From the NCBI GenBank assembly GCA_900129675.1, contig FSRD01000001.1:1043501-1107500 (forward strand): a DNA stretch of 64,000 nt, given 5' to 3'. The DNA comes from Bradyrhizobium erythrophlei (GTDB taxonomy: Bacteria > Pseudomonadota > Alphaproteobacteria > Rhizobiales > Xanthobacteraceae). Shown here in pieces: positions 1 to 9,360 of the stretch. Numbering within the stretch: the first letter of the stretch is position 1; each line of letters opens with the position of its first letter. The notes beneath the pieces were generated by a model. That model saw nothing but the letters and a program-made list of their open reading frames with translations. It did no database searches and had not been told where the DNA came from. Both the position numbers and the translations under genes were made by a program.

Positions 1-1470
1 CCGGCACGAACGTCGGCATCACCGCGCATTCGGTCGACGTCAACGGACCGGCCGTGACCTACTCGCTGGTCGGCGATACCTCGGGCGGCGGTTTCACCAT
101 CAATTCCGCCACCGGCGTCGTCACCGTCGCCGACCCCACCAAGATCGACTTCGAAAGCTCTGGCGGCAGCTACACCGTCGTGGCCCAGTCCACCGACGGC
201 ACGCTGACGAACTCGCAGGCCTTCGTGATCGCGGTGACCGACGTCGCGCCGTCGACGCCGGTCGACAGCAACGCCGCCGCCAACACCATCGCGGAAGGCG
301 CGGCGGCCGGCTCCACGGTCGGCATCACCGCCTCCTCGACCGACGTCAACGGCCCGGCCGTGACCTACTCGCTCGTCGGCGATACCTCCGGCGGCGGTTT
401 CACCATCAATGCCACCACCGGCGTCGTCACCGTCACCGATCCGACCAAGATCGATTACGAGAGCGCGCCGGGTCACGCCTACACCGTCACCTCGCAGGCC
501 AGCGACGGCACGCTGACCAGTTCGCAGGCCTTCACCATCGCGGTCACCGACGTGGCGCCCTCGGTGCCGGTCGACAGCGATGCGGCGGCCAACGCCGTCA
601 CGGAAGGCGCGCCGGCCGGCTCCACGGTCGGCGTCACCGCGTCCTCCACCGACGTCAACGGCCCCCCCGTGACCTACTCGCTGACCGGCGATACCTCGGG
701 CGGCGGTTTCACCATCAATGCCACGACCGGCGTCGTCACTGTCGCCGATCCGTCCAAGATCGATTACGAGAGCGCGCCGGGCCACGCCTATTCCGTCACC
801 GTGACGTCCAGCGACGGCACGATGGCCAATTCGCAAGTCTTCACCATCGCGGTCAACGACGCGGCACCCTCGACACCGGTCGACAGCGACGCCGCGGCCA
901 ACACCGTCGTGGAAGGCGCCGCGGCCGGCACCACGGTCGGCGTCACCGCGTCCTCGACCGACGTCAACGGACCTGCCGTCACATACTCGCTGACCGGCGA
1001 CACTTCCGGCGGCGGCTTCACCATCAATGCCGCGACCGGCGTCGTCACCGTCGCCGATCCGACCAAGATCGATTTCGAAAGCACGGCACCCGGCCACACC
1101 TACACCGTCACCGCCACCGCCAGTGACGGCACGCTGGCGAGCTCGCAGATCTTCACCATCGCCGTCACCGACGCGCCGCCGTCGACGCCAGTCGACAGCG
1201 ACGGCGCCATCAACCAGGTGTCGCAGAACGCACCGGTCGGCACCTATACCGGCCTGACCGCGTCCTCGACCGACGTCAACGGACCGGCCGTGACCTATTC
1301 GCTGGTCGGCGATACCTCCGGCGGCGGTTTCGCCATCGATGCCTCGACCGGCAAGGTGACGGTGGCCGATTCCACCAAGATTCCCTTCAACGCCGGAAGT
1401 CCCAGCTTCGACGTCACGGTACAGTCGAGCGACGGCACGGACACGAGCCAGCAGACCTTCACCATCAACG
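1..1470 (+). repeat. Tandem cadherin-like coding repeats, period about 306-312 bp
   Basis: The segment GACGTCAACGG recurs at about 36, 342, 651, 960 and 1272, marking five tandem units of 306-312 bp that stay similar at the DNA level. Such arrays change copy number by recombination and are prone to assembly collapse, so the true copy number upstream of base 1 is unknown. Confidence 0.85.
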
Positions 1471-4400
1471 TCATTCAAAACACCCCGCCGGTCGCCAATG
1501 ACGATTCACTGTCGGCGACCGAAGCGGGCGGCTTGAATAACTCAATCCCCGGCTCCAATCCGTCCGGCAACGTCATCCTCGGCACCGGCTCCGCCGGCGC
1601 GGTCCAGGACACCGACGCGCAGGATCCGAGTACCGCGCTGACCGTCGTTGCCGTTCACACAGGCCCCGAAGGCGGCTCGACCGGGACAGGCACAGTCGGC
1701 TCGCCAATCGTCGGTCTCCACGGCACGCTGACGCTCGACAGTCACGGCGCCTACACCTACACCGTCAACCAGACCGATCCCACGGTCCAGGCGCTGCATA
1801 CCGCGGCCGAAACCATCACCGACCAGTTCAACTACACGATCCAGGACACCGGCGGCCTGCAGGATACGGCGACGATCACCTTCACCATCCATGGCGCCGA
1901 CGATCTGCCGCAGGCGATCGCCGATACCGGCACCATGACCGAGGACGATGCGCCGACGCTGTTCAATGTCCTCGCCAACGACACCCTCGACCCCGACCAC
2001 ACGGCCTTGAACACCATCGCGGTCGGCCCCGGCAGCATCACCGTCACCGGCCCGGCCGGCGAGACGTTCGCCAACACCGACGCGACGGCAACCGTCGTCA
2101 GCAACGAGGTTCAGGTTTCGCTGAACAACGCGCACTTCCAGCAGCTCGCGGTCGGCGAGCACGCCACGATCACCGTGCCCTACACGCTGACCGGCGATAC
2201 CGGCGAGACCTCGACCGCCAACCTCGTCGTCACCGTCAACGGCGTCAACGACGTGCCGGTCGCGGTCGATGATTCCGGCTCGATGACCGAGGATCAGTCG
2301 GGTCACGCCTTCACGGTGCTGTCCAACGACACGCTCGATCCCGACCACGGCGCGCCGAACAACGTCACCGCCGGCGCCGTAACCAATCTCAGCGCGCCTG
2401 CGGGCGAAGGCATCACGACGGCGGACATCGGCGTCAGCGTCAACGCCTCGAACCAGGTCGTGGTCAATCTCGGCGCCAATTTCCAGCATATGCAGGACGG
2501 CCAGACCGCGACCTTCGACGTCGCCTACACGCTGCATGGCGACCAGCCCGGCGACACCTCGACTGCCGAGCTGCACGTCACCGTGACCGGCGTGAACGAC
2601 GCGCCCGTCGCGGGCAATTTCACCTTCAACGGCGTCAACAGCGCGACCGGCAATACCGATCTCATCGTCAACGATCCAGCGACCACGGCGATCACCGAGA
2701 CCACACCTAACAAGACGATCAGCGCGAGCCTGCTCAGCGGCGCCAGTGATGTCGACGGTCCGGGACCGTTGACCGTGGTCGCAGGCACCATCGCGACTGC
2801 GCATGGCGGCTCCGTCACCATGCAGTCCGACGGCGATTTCATCTACAAGCCGCCGGTCGGCTACACCGGTTCCGACTCCTTCAACTATCAGGTCTCTGAT
2901 CAGAACACGGGCGCCTCGGGCGTCGGCCTCGGTACGGGAACGGTGACCATCAACGTCGCCGCGCCGAAGGTCTGGTACGTCAACGCCGATGCGGCGACCG
3001 ACGGCGATGGCTCGTCCGAGCATCCCTTCAACAACCTGACGCACTTCAACGGCGCCGGCGGCGTCGATGGCGCAGGCGACACCATCGTCCTCGAGACCGC
3101 GACCGCCCACTATACCGGCGGGCTGACGCTCGAGAACAACGAGCAGCTGATCAGCCAGAGCGCGGGGGTGACCATCAACGGCACCACGCTGTTTGCCGCC
3201 AGCGGCGCCAACGCCGTCGTCGACGGCGGCGTCGTGCTCGGCAGCGGCAACACCATCGAGGGCGTCGATTTCGGCACGACTTCCGGCTTCGCCGTGTCCG
3301 GCTCCAGCGTCGGCACCCTGCACCTCAACGACACCCATACGGGCGTAATCAACAACTCCTCCGGCGGCGGCATCAGCATCGGCGGCGCGTCGAACGTCCT
3401 CAATGTCGACTTCAACAGCATCACGACCGGCGGCGGCACCAACGGCATCGCGCTGACCAATTCGTCCGGCACGTTCCATGCCCACGGCGGCACCATCTCG
3501 AATGCCTCGGGCGCCGACGTCGCACTGAACGGCGGCACCGTCACCTTCACCGATGATGGCGCGATCAGCGATTCGACGGGCACCGTCGTATCGGTCGCCA
3601 ACATGACCGGCAACACCCAGGCCTTCACCGGCGCGATCGGCACCACCGGCAGCACCGATGGCGCGATCGCGCTGTCGAGCAATACCGGCGCCACCATCAA
3701 CTTCAGTGGCGGCATGGCGCTGTCCACCGGCGCGTCGGATGCCTTCAGCGCCACCGGCGGCGGCACGGTCAACGTGACCGGCACCAACCACCTCACCACC
3801 ACGACCGGCACCGCGCTCAATATCAGTAATACGACCATCGGTTCGAGTAACGTCACGTTCCACGACATCTCGTCGAACGGCGGATCTTCGAATGGTATCA
3901 TCCTCGTCAACACCGGCAGCAGCGGCGGCCTGCATGTGACCGGCGACGGCTCGACCGCCGCCAGCGGCGGCACGATCGCCAACAAGACCGGCGCCGATGG
4001 CAGCAGCACGCAAGGCACCGGCGTCTTCCTGAACAATACGCACGACGTTGAGCTTGCCTACATGCAGCTCAACGATTTCAGCAATTTCGCAATCCGCGGC
4101 AACAATGTCACCGGCTTTACGCTGGATCACAGCGTCATCAATGGCGACAACGGAACCTCAAACAGCCTGTCCGACCCGCTGGCGTCCTTTGCCAATGTCG
4201 GCGAAGACGCGATCCGATTTACGAATCTGCTCGGCTCGGGCTCGATCACGAATTCGACCATCAGCGGCGGCTATACCAACACAATCATGGTCGAGAACAA
4301 CACCGGGATCTTGAACCGGCTGACGATCGATCACTCCACCATCGGCGGCCGGACCGACAACGGTACCGGCATGAACGACGGCATCAACTTCCAGGCCGAC

Positions 4401-6236
4401 ACTGGAAGCACGGCGATGAACCTCACCGTGACCAACAGCGCGCTGACCACCGCGCGCGCCAACCTGATCGCGGTCACCAACCAGACCGGCACCCAGACCG
4501 ACGTAAAATTCGACAACAACACGCTGACCAACAATCATCCGCTGACGGTCACCGGCGGCACAGCCGGCGACTTTGCCGGCCTCGGCGGCATGACCTTCGA
4601 CATTTCCAACAACACGTTCGACATGCACGCCGCCAATAGCGGCACCGGCATCAAGTCCAACGTCATCGAGGTGAACAAGGGCAGCGGCAGCGGGAGTTCG
4701 ACATTCGACGGCACGATCTCCGGCAACACGATCGGCGTCGCCGCCACGGCCCATTCGGGAAGCGGCATCGGCGCGAACGACATCGACATCAACAGCCAGG
4801 ACAATGGCATATTCAACATCCTGGTCCAGAACAACATCCTCACCCATTACGACACAGCCGGCATCCAGATCTCCCAGATTTCGGGGAGCAGCACGGTCAA
4901 TGCGACCGTGATCGGCAATACCACCTCCAACGGCGATTCGAACGCCTTCGCCGGCCTCTATGTCGTGGCCGGCTCCGGCCTTGCGACCGACAACGGCGTG
5001 GTAAACCTCAAGGTCGGCGGCACCGGAACGGAACGGAACGATTTCTCCAACGGCGACCCGGCGAATGGCAGCGACGTCTTCCTGCAGCAAAGCTCCCCAA
5101 GCAGCACGTCGGTTTTCAACCTGACGGGATCACCGGCGACGAACAACGCGACCCTGGCTGCCATTACCGCGTCCATCCAGGCCAACAACCTCAATCCCGG
5201 CACAACGACCGTCGGGACGTCGGGAACCATCAACCTGGTGAGTACCACGCCAACCCTGCCGCTGCTCGCCGCTCCCGGTGGCGTGCAGGCCTCCTCGCCG
5301 ACGACCGGCGAGATGCATCTGACGCAGTCCGAGCTCGACTCCGTCGTCGCAGCGGCAATCGCGCAGTGGGCGGCCGCGGGCGCCTCAGCCAGCCAACTCG
5401 CCGCACTGCATGCCGCGACCTTCAGTGTGGCCGACCTGTCCGGCAGCATCATCGGCGACGAATCATCTCCGGCGCATATCACGATCGACACCGACGCTGC
5501 CGGCCATGGCTGGTTCATCGATCCGACGCCGTCGGATAATTCGGAGTTCACCCACGCCCAGAATGCCGCAGGCACCGATCTGCTGACCGATCCAACAAAT
5601 GCGGCAGCCGGCCATCTCGATCTGCTCACCACCGTGTCGCACGAAATGGGCCACGTGCTGGGCTTGCCCGACAGCACGTCACCGAGCGCCGTCAACGACC
5701 TGATGTATGTCAGCCTCGTCGATGGCGAACGGCGGCTGCCGGATGCGGCCGACGTGGCTCAGGCCAATGGTTCGACGTTCTCCTTCCAGGCTGTCGGGAC
5801 CACCGCGCCGGTCGTGACCGCCGCTCCCGTCCTCGACGCCGGCCATGGTGGCGGCACCCTTGTCGGCACCGCGGGTGCGGACAATTTCGTGTTCGCCAAT
5901 GTTGACGTTCATGGGTCGGCGCCGCCGCCGATCACCCATGTCGCAAACTACAGTTTCGCCCAGGGCGACACGTTCGACTTCTCCGTGCTGACATCGCAAT
6001 TGCACGGATCGGGCGTAAGCGACGCCTTGGTGGTGCGCGCGATCGAGGGAGCGGGCGGCTCATTTGCGACGCTGCAGGTCAATACCGCCGATAGCAGCAT
6101 GGGTAGCAAGGCTGGCTCCAATTGGGTCAGTGTGGCACAAATCGACGGCGCCCATGCCGGCGACGCCCTGAATGTGCTGGTCGACACCCACTCGGCCGTT
6201 CATGCCTCGCAGATTCACGTCGACTTGCTGGTCTAA
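1..6236 (+). CDS. Giant cadherin/VCBS/beta-helix secreted protein with metzincin-like motif, 5'-truncated by the window
   Basis: The frame is open from base 3 with no convincing start, so the N-terminus lies outside the window; residues here are numbered from the GTG at 54. Residues 1 to about 470 are near-identical cadherin-like repeats of about 103 aa (TYSLxGDTSGGGF, FTIAVTD). VCBS-like and Ig-like modules follow (AYTYTVNQTD, TEDxAxxFxVLxNDTLDPDH). From about 972 (VWYVNADAATDGDGSSEHPF) to 1720 there are short G/N/T-rich repeats typical of a right-handed beta-helix. At about 1755-1910 is a protease-like module with HEMGHVLGLPD starting at His1863, an HExxHxxGxxD zinc motif, and a downstream Met (LMYVSL). 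The last 130 residues (GTAGADNFVF, GDTFDFSVL) resemble type I secretion C-termini. It is probably secreted and surface-associated. Substrate and role are unknown; the protease call rests on the motif. Confidence 0.85.
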   Translation, partial: GTNVGITAHSVDVNGPAVTYSLVGDTSGGGFTINSATGVVTVADPTKIDFESSGGSYTVVAQSTDGTLTNSQAFVIAVTDVAPSTPVDSNAAANTIAEGAAAGSTVGITASSTDVNGPAVTYSLVGDTSGGGFTINATTGVVTVTDPTKIDYESAPGHAYTVTSQASDGTLTSSQAFTIAVTDVAPSVPVDSDAAANAVTEGAPAGSTVGVTASSTDVNGPPVTYSLTGDTSGGGFTINATTGVVTVADPSKIDYESAPGHAYSVTVTSSDGTMANSQVFTIAVNDAAPSTPVDSDAAANTVVEGAAAGTTVGVTASSTDVNGPAVTYSLTGDTSGGGFTINAATGVVTVADPTKIDFESTAPGHTYTVTATASDGTLASSQIFTIAVTDAPPSTPVDSDGAINQVSQNAPVGTYTGLTASSTDVNGPAVTYSLVGDTSGGGFAIDASTGKVTVADSTKIPFNAGSPSFDVTVQSSDGTDTSQQTFTINVIQNTPPVANDDSLSATEAGGLNNSIPGSNPSGNVILGTGSAGAVQDTDAQDPSTALTVVAVHTGPEGGSTGTGTVGSPIVGLHGTLTLDSHGAYTYTVNQTDPTVQALHTAAETITDQFNYTIQDTGGLQDTATITFTIHGADDLPQAIADTGTMTEDDAPTLFNVLANDTLDPDHTALNTIAVGPGSITVTGPAGETFANTDATATVVSNEVQVSLNNAHFQQLAVGEHATITVPYTLTGDTGETSTANLVVTVNGVNDVPVAVDDSGSMTEDQSGHAFTVLSNDTLDPDHGAPNNVTAGAVTNLSAPAGEGITTADIGVSVNASNQVVVNLGANFQHMQDGQTATFDVAYTLHGDQPGDTSTAELHVTVTGVNDAPVAGNFTFNGVNSATGNTDLIVNDPATTAITETTPNKTISASLLSGASDVDGPGPLTVVAGTIATAHGGSVTMQSDGDFIYKPPVGYTGSDSFNYQVSDQNTGASGVGLGTGTVTINVAAPKVWYVNADAATDGDGSSEHPFNNLTHFNGAGGVDGAGDTIVLETATAHYTGGLTLENNEQLISQSAGVTINGTTLFAASGANAVVDGGVVLGSGNTIEGVDFGTTSGFAVSGSSVGTLHLNDTHTGVINNSSGGGISIGGASNVLNVDFNSITTGGGTNGIALTNSSGTFHAHGGTISNASGADVALNGGTVTFTDDGAISDSTGTVVSVANMTGNTQAFTGAIGTTGSTDGAIALSSNTGATINFSGGMALSTGASDAFSATGGGTVNVTGTNHLTTTTGTALNISNTTIGSSNVTFHDISSNGGSSNGIILVNTGSSGGLHVTGDGSTAASGGTIANKTGADGSSTQGTGVFLNNTHDVELAYMQLNDFSNFAIRGNNVTGFTLDHSVINGDNGTSNSLSDPLASFANVGEDAIRFTNLLGSGSITNSTISGGYTNTIMVENNTGILNRLTIDHSTIGGRTDNGTGMNDGINFQADTGSTAMNLTVTNSALTTARANLIAVTNQTGTQTDVKFDNNTLTNNHPLTVTGGTAGDFAGLGGMTFDISNNTFDMHAANSGTGIKSNVIEVNKGSGSGSSTFDGTISGNTIGVAATAHSGSGIGANDIDINSQDNGIFNILVQNNILTHYDTAGIQISQISGSSTVNATVIGNTTSNGDSNAFAGLYVVAGSGLATDNGVVNLKVGGTGTERNDFSNGDPANGSDVFLQQSSPSSTSVFNLTGSPATNNATLAAITASIQANNLNPGTTTVGTSGTINLVSTTPTLPLLAAPGGVQASSPTTGEMHLTQSELDSVVAAAIAQWAAAGASASQLAALHAATFSVADLSGSIIGDESSPAHITIDTDAAGHGWFIDPTPSDNSEFTHAQNAAGTDLLTDPTNAAAGHLDLLTTVSHEMGHVLGLPDSTSPSAVNDLMYVSLVDGERRLPDAADVAQANGSTFSFQAVGTTAPVVTAAPVLDAGHGGGTLVGTAGADNFVFANVDVHGSAPPPITHVANYSFAQGDTFDFSVLTSQLHGSGVSDALVVRAIEGAGGSFATLQVNTADSSMGSKAGSNWVSVAQIDGAHAGDALNVLVDTHSAVHASQIHVDLLV

Positions 6237-6237
6237 C

Positions 6238-6275
6238 GGCGATGCGTTCGATTTCTCCGGGCTGGTATCGCAGCC
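6238..6275 (+). other. Vestigial copy of the secretion-domain motif after the stop codon
   Basis: Immediately after the TAA at 6234-6236, the DNA reads GDAFDFSGLVSQ in another frame. It closely matches GDTFDFSVLTSQ, encoded at about 5965-6000 in the upstream giant gene. It looks like the remains of a duplicated or recombined 3' end. The rest of the gap to 6587 shows no gene. Confidence 0.5.
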
Positions 6276-6587
6276 TTGCCCTTCGGCGAGATACCGGCGG
6301 GCGGGCTGGTCGGCAGTCAACCGGCCTGCTCCTCCGGGCAGAGGCATCTCGACTTGCGGGTGAAGCCAAGAGCGCGTAAAAATCAGTGCGTCAAAATTCG
6401 AATGCTGCGAATTGAATATTGCTGTAATTTGCCGGACTGCGGATTGTTCGATTGGGTCCGCGCCGGCAAAGTCATTGGCTTATCAACGGCGGCGCAACCG
6501 CCGCGCCCATCAAGATTCAAGTCGACTTCTCATTGTGCCGTGCCATAATGGCAATGTTAGATAGAATACCTTAGGAAGGGGGCGCTC

Positions 6588-7085
6588 ATGGCCGAGCCGT
6601 TTCTCTCGGAAATCCGAATGATGTCGTTTGGCTTCGCGCCCGTGGGTTGGGCGCTTTGCGACGGCCAGCTTCTTCCCATCAACCAGAACCAGGCGCTGTT
6701 CGCGTTGCTCGGAACGACCTATGGCGGAGATGGACGCGTCAACTTCGGCCTGCCCAACCTGGATGGGCGAACGCCGATCCACATGGGCAACGGTCACGCG
6801 CTCGGCGAACGCGGCGGCGAGCAGGCGCATACCCTCTCGATCTCCGAATTGCCCACCCACACGCATTTGGCACAAGGTTCGCCGACGGACGGAGATCAGG
6901 TCATTGCCACAGGCAATTATCTGGGACCGGTGAACCAACTCTATGGGGCTCCCTCCAACACCACGGCGATGGTTTCAACCGAGATCAGTGCCGTCGGGGG
7001 CAGTCAAGCCCATCTCAACATGCAACCGTTTTTGACCATCAATTTCAGTATTGCCCTGCAGGGCATCTTCCCGTCACAGAACTGA
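6588..7085 (+). CDS. Phage tail-collar domain protein (microcystin-dependent protein family), copy 1
   Basis: A 165-aa protein starting MAEPFLSEIRMMSFGFAP, with the family's GWALCDGQLLPI, ALFALLGTTYGGDGR and LPNLDGRTPIHMGNG blocks. The second half carries GGEQAHTLSISELPTHTH and ends INFSIALQGIFPSQN. These features define the MdpB/tail-collar family, found in phage tail fibres and also in chromosomal clusters of unknown function. The start has a purine-rich AGGAAGGGGGC sequence upstream. It is the first of three tandem paralogues (gaps of 12 and 9 bp), very likely one operon. No other phage structural gene is nearby, so a prophage origin is not supported. Confidence 0.9.
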   Translation: MAEPFLSEIRMMSFGFAPVGWALCDGQLLPINQNQALFALLGTTYGGDGRVNFGLPNLDGRTPIHMGNGHALGERGGEQAHTLSISELPTHTHLAQGSPTDGDQVIATGNYLGPVNQLYGAPSNTTAMVSTEISAVGGSQAHLNMQPFLTINFSIALQGIFPSQN

Positions 7086-7097
7086 GGGGATTCATCC

Positions 7098-7601
7098 ATG
7101 GCACAGCCTTACGTCGGCGAGATTCGCATGTTTGCCGGCAACTTCGCGCCGGCCGGCTGGATGTTCTGCGAGGGACAACTGCTGCCGATTTCCGAGTACG
7201 AAACGCTATTCAATCTGATCGGCACAACTTACGGAGGTGATGGGCAATCGACATTCGCCCTGCCGGACATGCGCGGCCGGATCCCGATCCACATGGGCAA
7301 CGGCTTCACGCTGGCCGAGACCGGCGGCGTCGAGACAGTCACGCTGGCGACCGCGCAAATACCTTCCCATAGGCATCCCTTTATCGCGACGCTGAACATT
7401 GGAGGGGCGAACAGTTCCGGCAATAATGTGCTCGCGCAAAGTTCTACCGTGAAGGTCTATTCGACCGTGGCACCGAGCGCGACGATGGGTCCATCATCGA
7501 TTACCATGACCGGCGGCAGCCAGCCGCACAATAATTTCCAGCCGTATCTCTGCGTCGACTTCATCATTTCGCTGTTCGGCATCTTCCCGAGCCAGACCTA
7601 G
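7098..7601 (+). CDS. Phage tail-collar domain protein, copy 2
   Basis: A 167-aa paralogue beginning MAQPYVGEIRMFAGNFAP, with GWMFCEGQLLPI, NLIGTTYGGDGQ, LPDMRGRIPIHMGNG and GGVETVTLATAQIPSHRH. The C-terminus FIISLFGIFPSQT matches its neighbours. The variable central part differs strongly between the three copies, as expected for family members whose ends are conserved and whose middle may contact different partners. Cotranscription with copies 1 and 3 is inferred from the short gaps. Confidence 0.9.
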   Translation: MAQPYVGEIRMFAGNFAPAGWMFCEGQLLPISEYETLFNLIGTTYGGDGQSTFALPDMRGRIPIHMGNGFTLAETGGVETVTLATAQIPSHRHPFIATLNIGGANSSGNNVLAQSSTVKVYSTVAPSATMGPSSITMTGGSQPHNNFQPYLCVDFIISLFGIFPSQT

Positions 7602-7610
7602 GAGCTTCCC

Positions 7611-8132
7611 ATGGATCCGTTCGTCGCCGAGATCCGCATTTTCCCGTTCAACTTCCCGCCCAAGGGCTGGGCATTCTGCGACGGGCAGCTCCTGCCGCTG
7701 TCGCAAAACACCGCGCTGTTTTCGCTGCTCGGCACCACCTATGGCGGCGACGGCAAGAGCAACTTCGCTCTGCCCGACATGCAGGGCAATGCGCCGATGC
7801 ATCCAGGCCAGGGCCCCGGCCTGTCGCTGCACGATCTCGGCGAGATGGGTGGTTCAGACGCCGTCACATTGCTCGAAAGCGAGATGCCGCAGCACAACCA
7901 CGGATTGATGGCCGAGGTCACGCCCTCGCAGTTATTCGCGCCGAGTTCCGCGACAGCACTCGGCCGGTCTGTTGGCGGGCCTGCTTATCAAGCTAGCAGT
8001 GCCGGTTTGGTGCAAATGAACGCGCAGGCCATCGCCCCCTCGGGCGGCGACCAGCCGCATAACAACCTGATGCCCTATCTCACGTTGAATTTCTGCATCG
8101 CTCTGCAGGGCGTCTTCCCGCCGCGCACGTAA
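7611..8132 (+). CDS. Phage tail-collar domain protein, copy 3
   Basis: A 173-aa paralogue beginning MDPFVAEIRIFPFNFPPKGW, with AFCDGQLLPLSQNTALFSLLGTT (read in parts), LPDMQGNAPMHPGQG and SDAVTLLESEMPQHNH. It ends NFCIALQGVFPPRT. AGGAG lies a few bases before the ATG. It completes the trio; the GNAT gene starts 10 bp downstream and probably shares the transcript. Confidence 0.9.
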   Translation: MDPFVAEIRIFPFNFPPKGWAFCDGQLLPLSQNTALFSLLGTTYGGDGKSNFALPDMQGNAPMHPGQGPGLSLHDLGEMGGSDAVTLLESEMPQHNHGLMAEVTPSQLFAPSSATALGRSVGGPAYQASSAGLVQMNAQAIAPSGGDQPHNNLMPYLTLNFCIALQGVFPPRT

Positions 8133-8142
8133 GTCCCGTCCG

Positions 8143-8676
8143 ATGGAGCAGGTTCTGTCCGCAAGCAGCGCGACGGCCCCGTTCGGCTGGCTGCGTGCGG
8201 CCGATTCCGGGCTCAATTTCCGCCGCATCGCGGCCGCCGACCTGCCGTTCCTCGCGCGGATCTATGCCTCGGTCCGCGCCGAAGAACTCGCCGTCACCGA
8301 CTGGTCCGACGAGCACAAGGCGGCATTCCTGGACCGGCAGTTCCAGGCGCAGCACGCGCACTATCAGCGCTACTACCCGAACGCCGACTGGCTGGTGACG
8401 GGGCACCAGGGCCGGGATATCGGCCGGCTCTACATCGAACGCTGGCCGAGCCAGCATCGCATCATCGACATCGCCTTCCTGCCCGAACATTGCGGCAAGG
8501 GCTTTGGCGCCGCGCTGCTGCGTGACCTGCAGGACGAGGCCGCCGCCGCCGGCAAGGCGGTGTCGATCCATGTCGAAAAACTCAATCCCGCGATGCGGCT
8601 CTACCGGCGCCTCGGATTCGTCACCGAGGAAGACAAGGGCGTCTACGATCTGATGCGCTGGACCGCGGCGGCGTGA
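8143..8676 (+). CDS. GNAT-family N-acetyltransferase
   Basis: A 177-aa protein with a GNAT fold: strand and acetyl-CoA loop region IIDIAFLPEHCGKGFGAALL (motif A, GKGFGAA for pyrophosphate binding), then a helix and the C-terminal LNPAMRLYRRLGFV typical of motif B. Substrate cannot be told. It starts 10 bp after the third tail-collar gene, so it probably belongs to that operon and could modify a product of the locus. Confidence 0.85.
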   Translation: MEQVLSASSATAPFGWLRAADSGLNFRRIAAADLPFLARIYASVRAEELAVTDWSDEHKAAFLDRQFQAQHAHYQRYYPNADWLVTGHQGRDIGRLYIERWPSQHRIIDIAFLPEHCGKGFGAALLRDLQDEAAAAGKAVSIHVEKLNPAMRLYRRLGFVTEEDKGVYDLMRWTAAA

Positions 8677-8687
8677 AAAAAGGAAGT

Positions 8688-8768
8688 GTAGGGTGGGCAA
8701 AGGCGCTCTTGCGCCGTGCCCACCATCTATCAGCAATGGTGGGCACGCTTGCGCTTTGCCCACCCTAC
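8688..8768. repeat. REP-like palindrome (GTAGGGTGGGCAAAG type)
   Basis: GTAGGGTGGGCAAA at 8688 is mirrored by TTTGCCCACCCTAC ending at 8768, with inner arms GTGCCCACCAT/ATGGTGGGCAC. It lies between two converging genes and can form a long hairpin, which may also stop transcription in both directions. Confidence 0.8.
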
Positions 8769-8791
8769 GATGCAGCGATAGCGCCGCGGAT

Positions 8792-9106
8792 TTACGTGAA
8801 CGTCGCGTGATAGCCGTTGCCGCCCTGCGTCGGCCCGACCGGCACCAGAAACATCTCCATCGTGCCGAGCGCTGGATGTGTCACCGGATAGGTTGCCTGC
8901 GGCAGCCACGGGCCTTGCGGCGCGACGAACAGCAGCGCGAACGCGCCGCCCGCACGTCCGCTCGCGCCCGCAGGGGCGACCTTCACCAGCTTCAACGGCA
9001 CGACACCGCTCGATGCCTGCATGTCGAAGACCGTATCGCGATGCGGTGCGAAATCGTCGATCTTGAGCGTCGCGAGGTCAGGCGGTGATGACATTGCAAT
9101 ATCCAT
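8792..9106 (-). CDS. DUF6916-type conserved protein
   Basis: A 104-aa protein with the pattern FxLLFVAPQGPWLPQATYPV, then HPALGTMEMFLVPVGP near the C-terminus, which I associate with the DUF6916 family. That family often sits beside tail-collar/microcystin-dependent genes, as here (convergent with the trio and GNAT gene). Function is unknown. It has no signal peptide or membrane segment. Confidence 0.65.
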   Translation of the reverse strand: MDIAMSSPPDLATLKIDDFAPHRDTVFDMQASSGVVPLKLVKVAPAGASGRAGGAFALLFVAPQGPWLPQATYPVTHPALGTMEMFLVPVGPTQGGNGYHATFT

Positions 9107-9202
9107 CCGGTTAAGCAGTTCCCTCTAGCATATTGCGGATCACGCGACAAAATTTGCGTTGGCCACAATCGGGAGGTTAATGTGAAACTAACCCGACTTT
9201 AT

Positions 9203-9345
9203 GTCGTCCCGGCCTTGAGCCGGGACCCATAACCACCGATGCCGATGTTACATCGGGCTGGAGCTCCAATCCCATTCGTGACTAACATCGGTGGTTATGG
9301 GTCCCGGCGCCCGTGCGCAACTGCGCATTCGGCCGGGACGACGTC
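9203..9345. repeat. REP-like inverted repeat (GTCCCGGCC...GGCCGGGAC)
   Basis: CGTCCCGG with GGGACCCATAACCACCGATG on the left is mirrored by CATCGGTGGTTATGGGTCCC and GGGACGACG on the right. This is the composite palindrome type common in intergenic gaps of this lineage. It lies just upstream of the ATG at 9361. Confidence 0.75.
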
Positions 9346-9360
9346 ACAGTGAGGTCGGCC

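Noticed and set aside
1..1470. Tandem repeats as a CRISPR array
   Set aside because: The units are long, coding, in frame and without spacers.
1542..4130. Long antisense open frame of 862 codons inside the giant gene
   Set aside because: It is the mirror of a GC-rich repetitive coding sequence; its protein is Arg/Gly/Ala-biased with no domain or RBS.
6588..8132. Tail-collar genes as a prophage
   Set aside because: No capsid, portal, terminase or lysis genes nearby; such proteins also occur in non-phage clusters.
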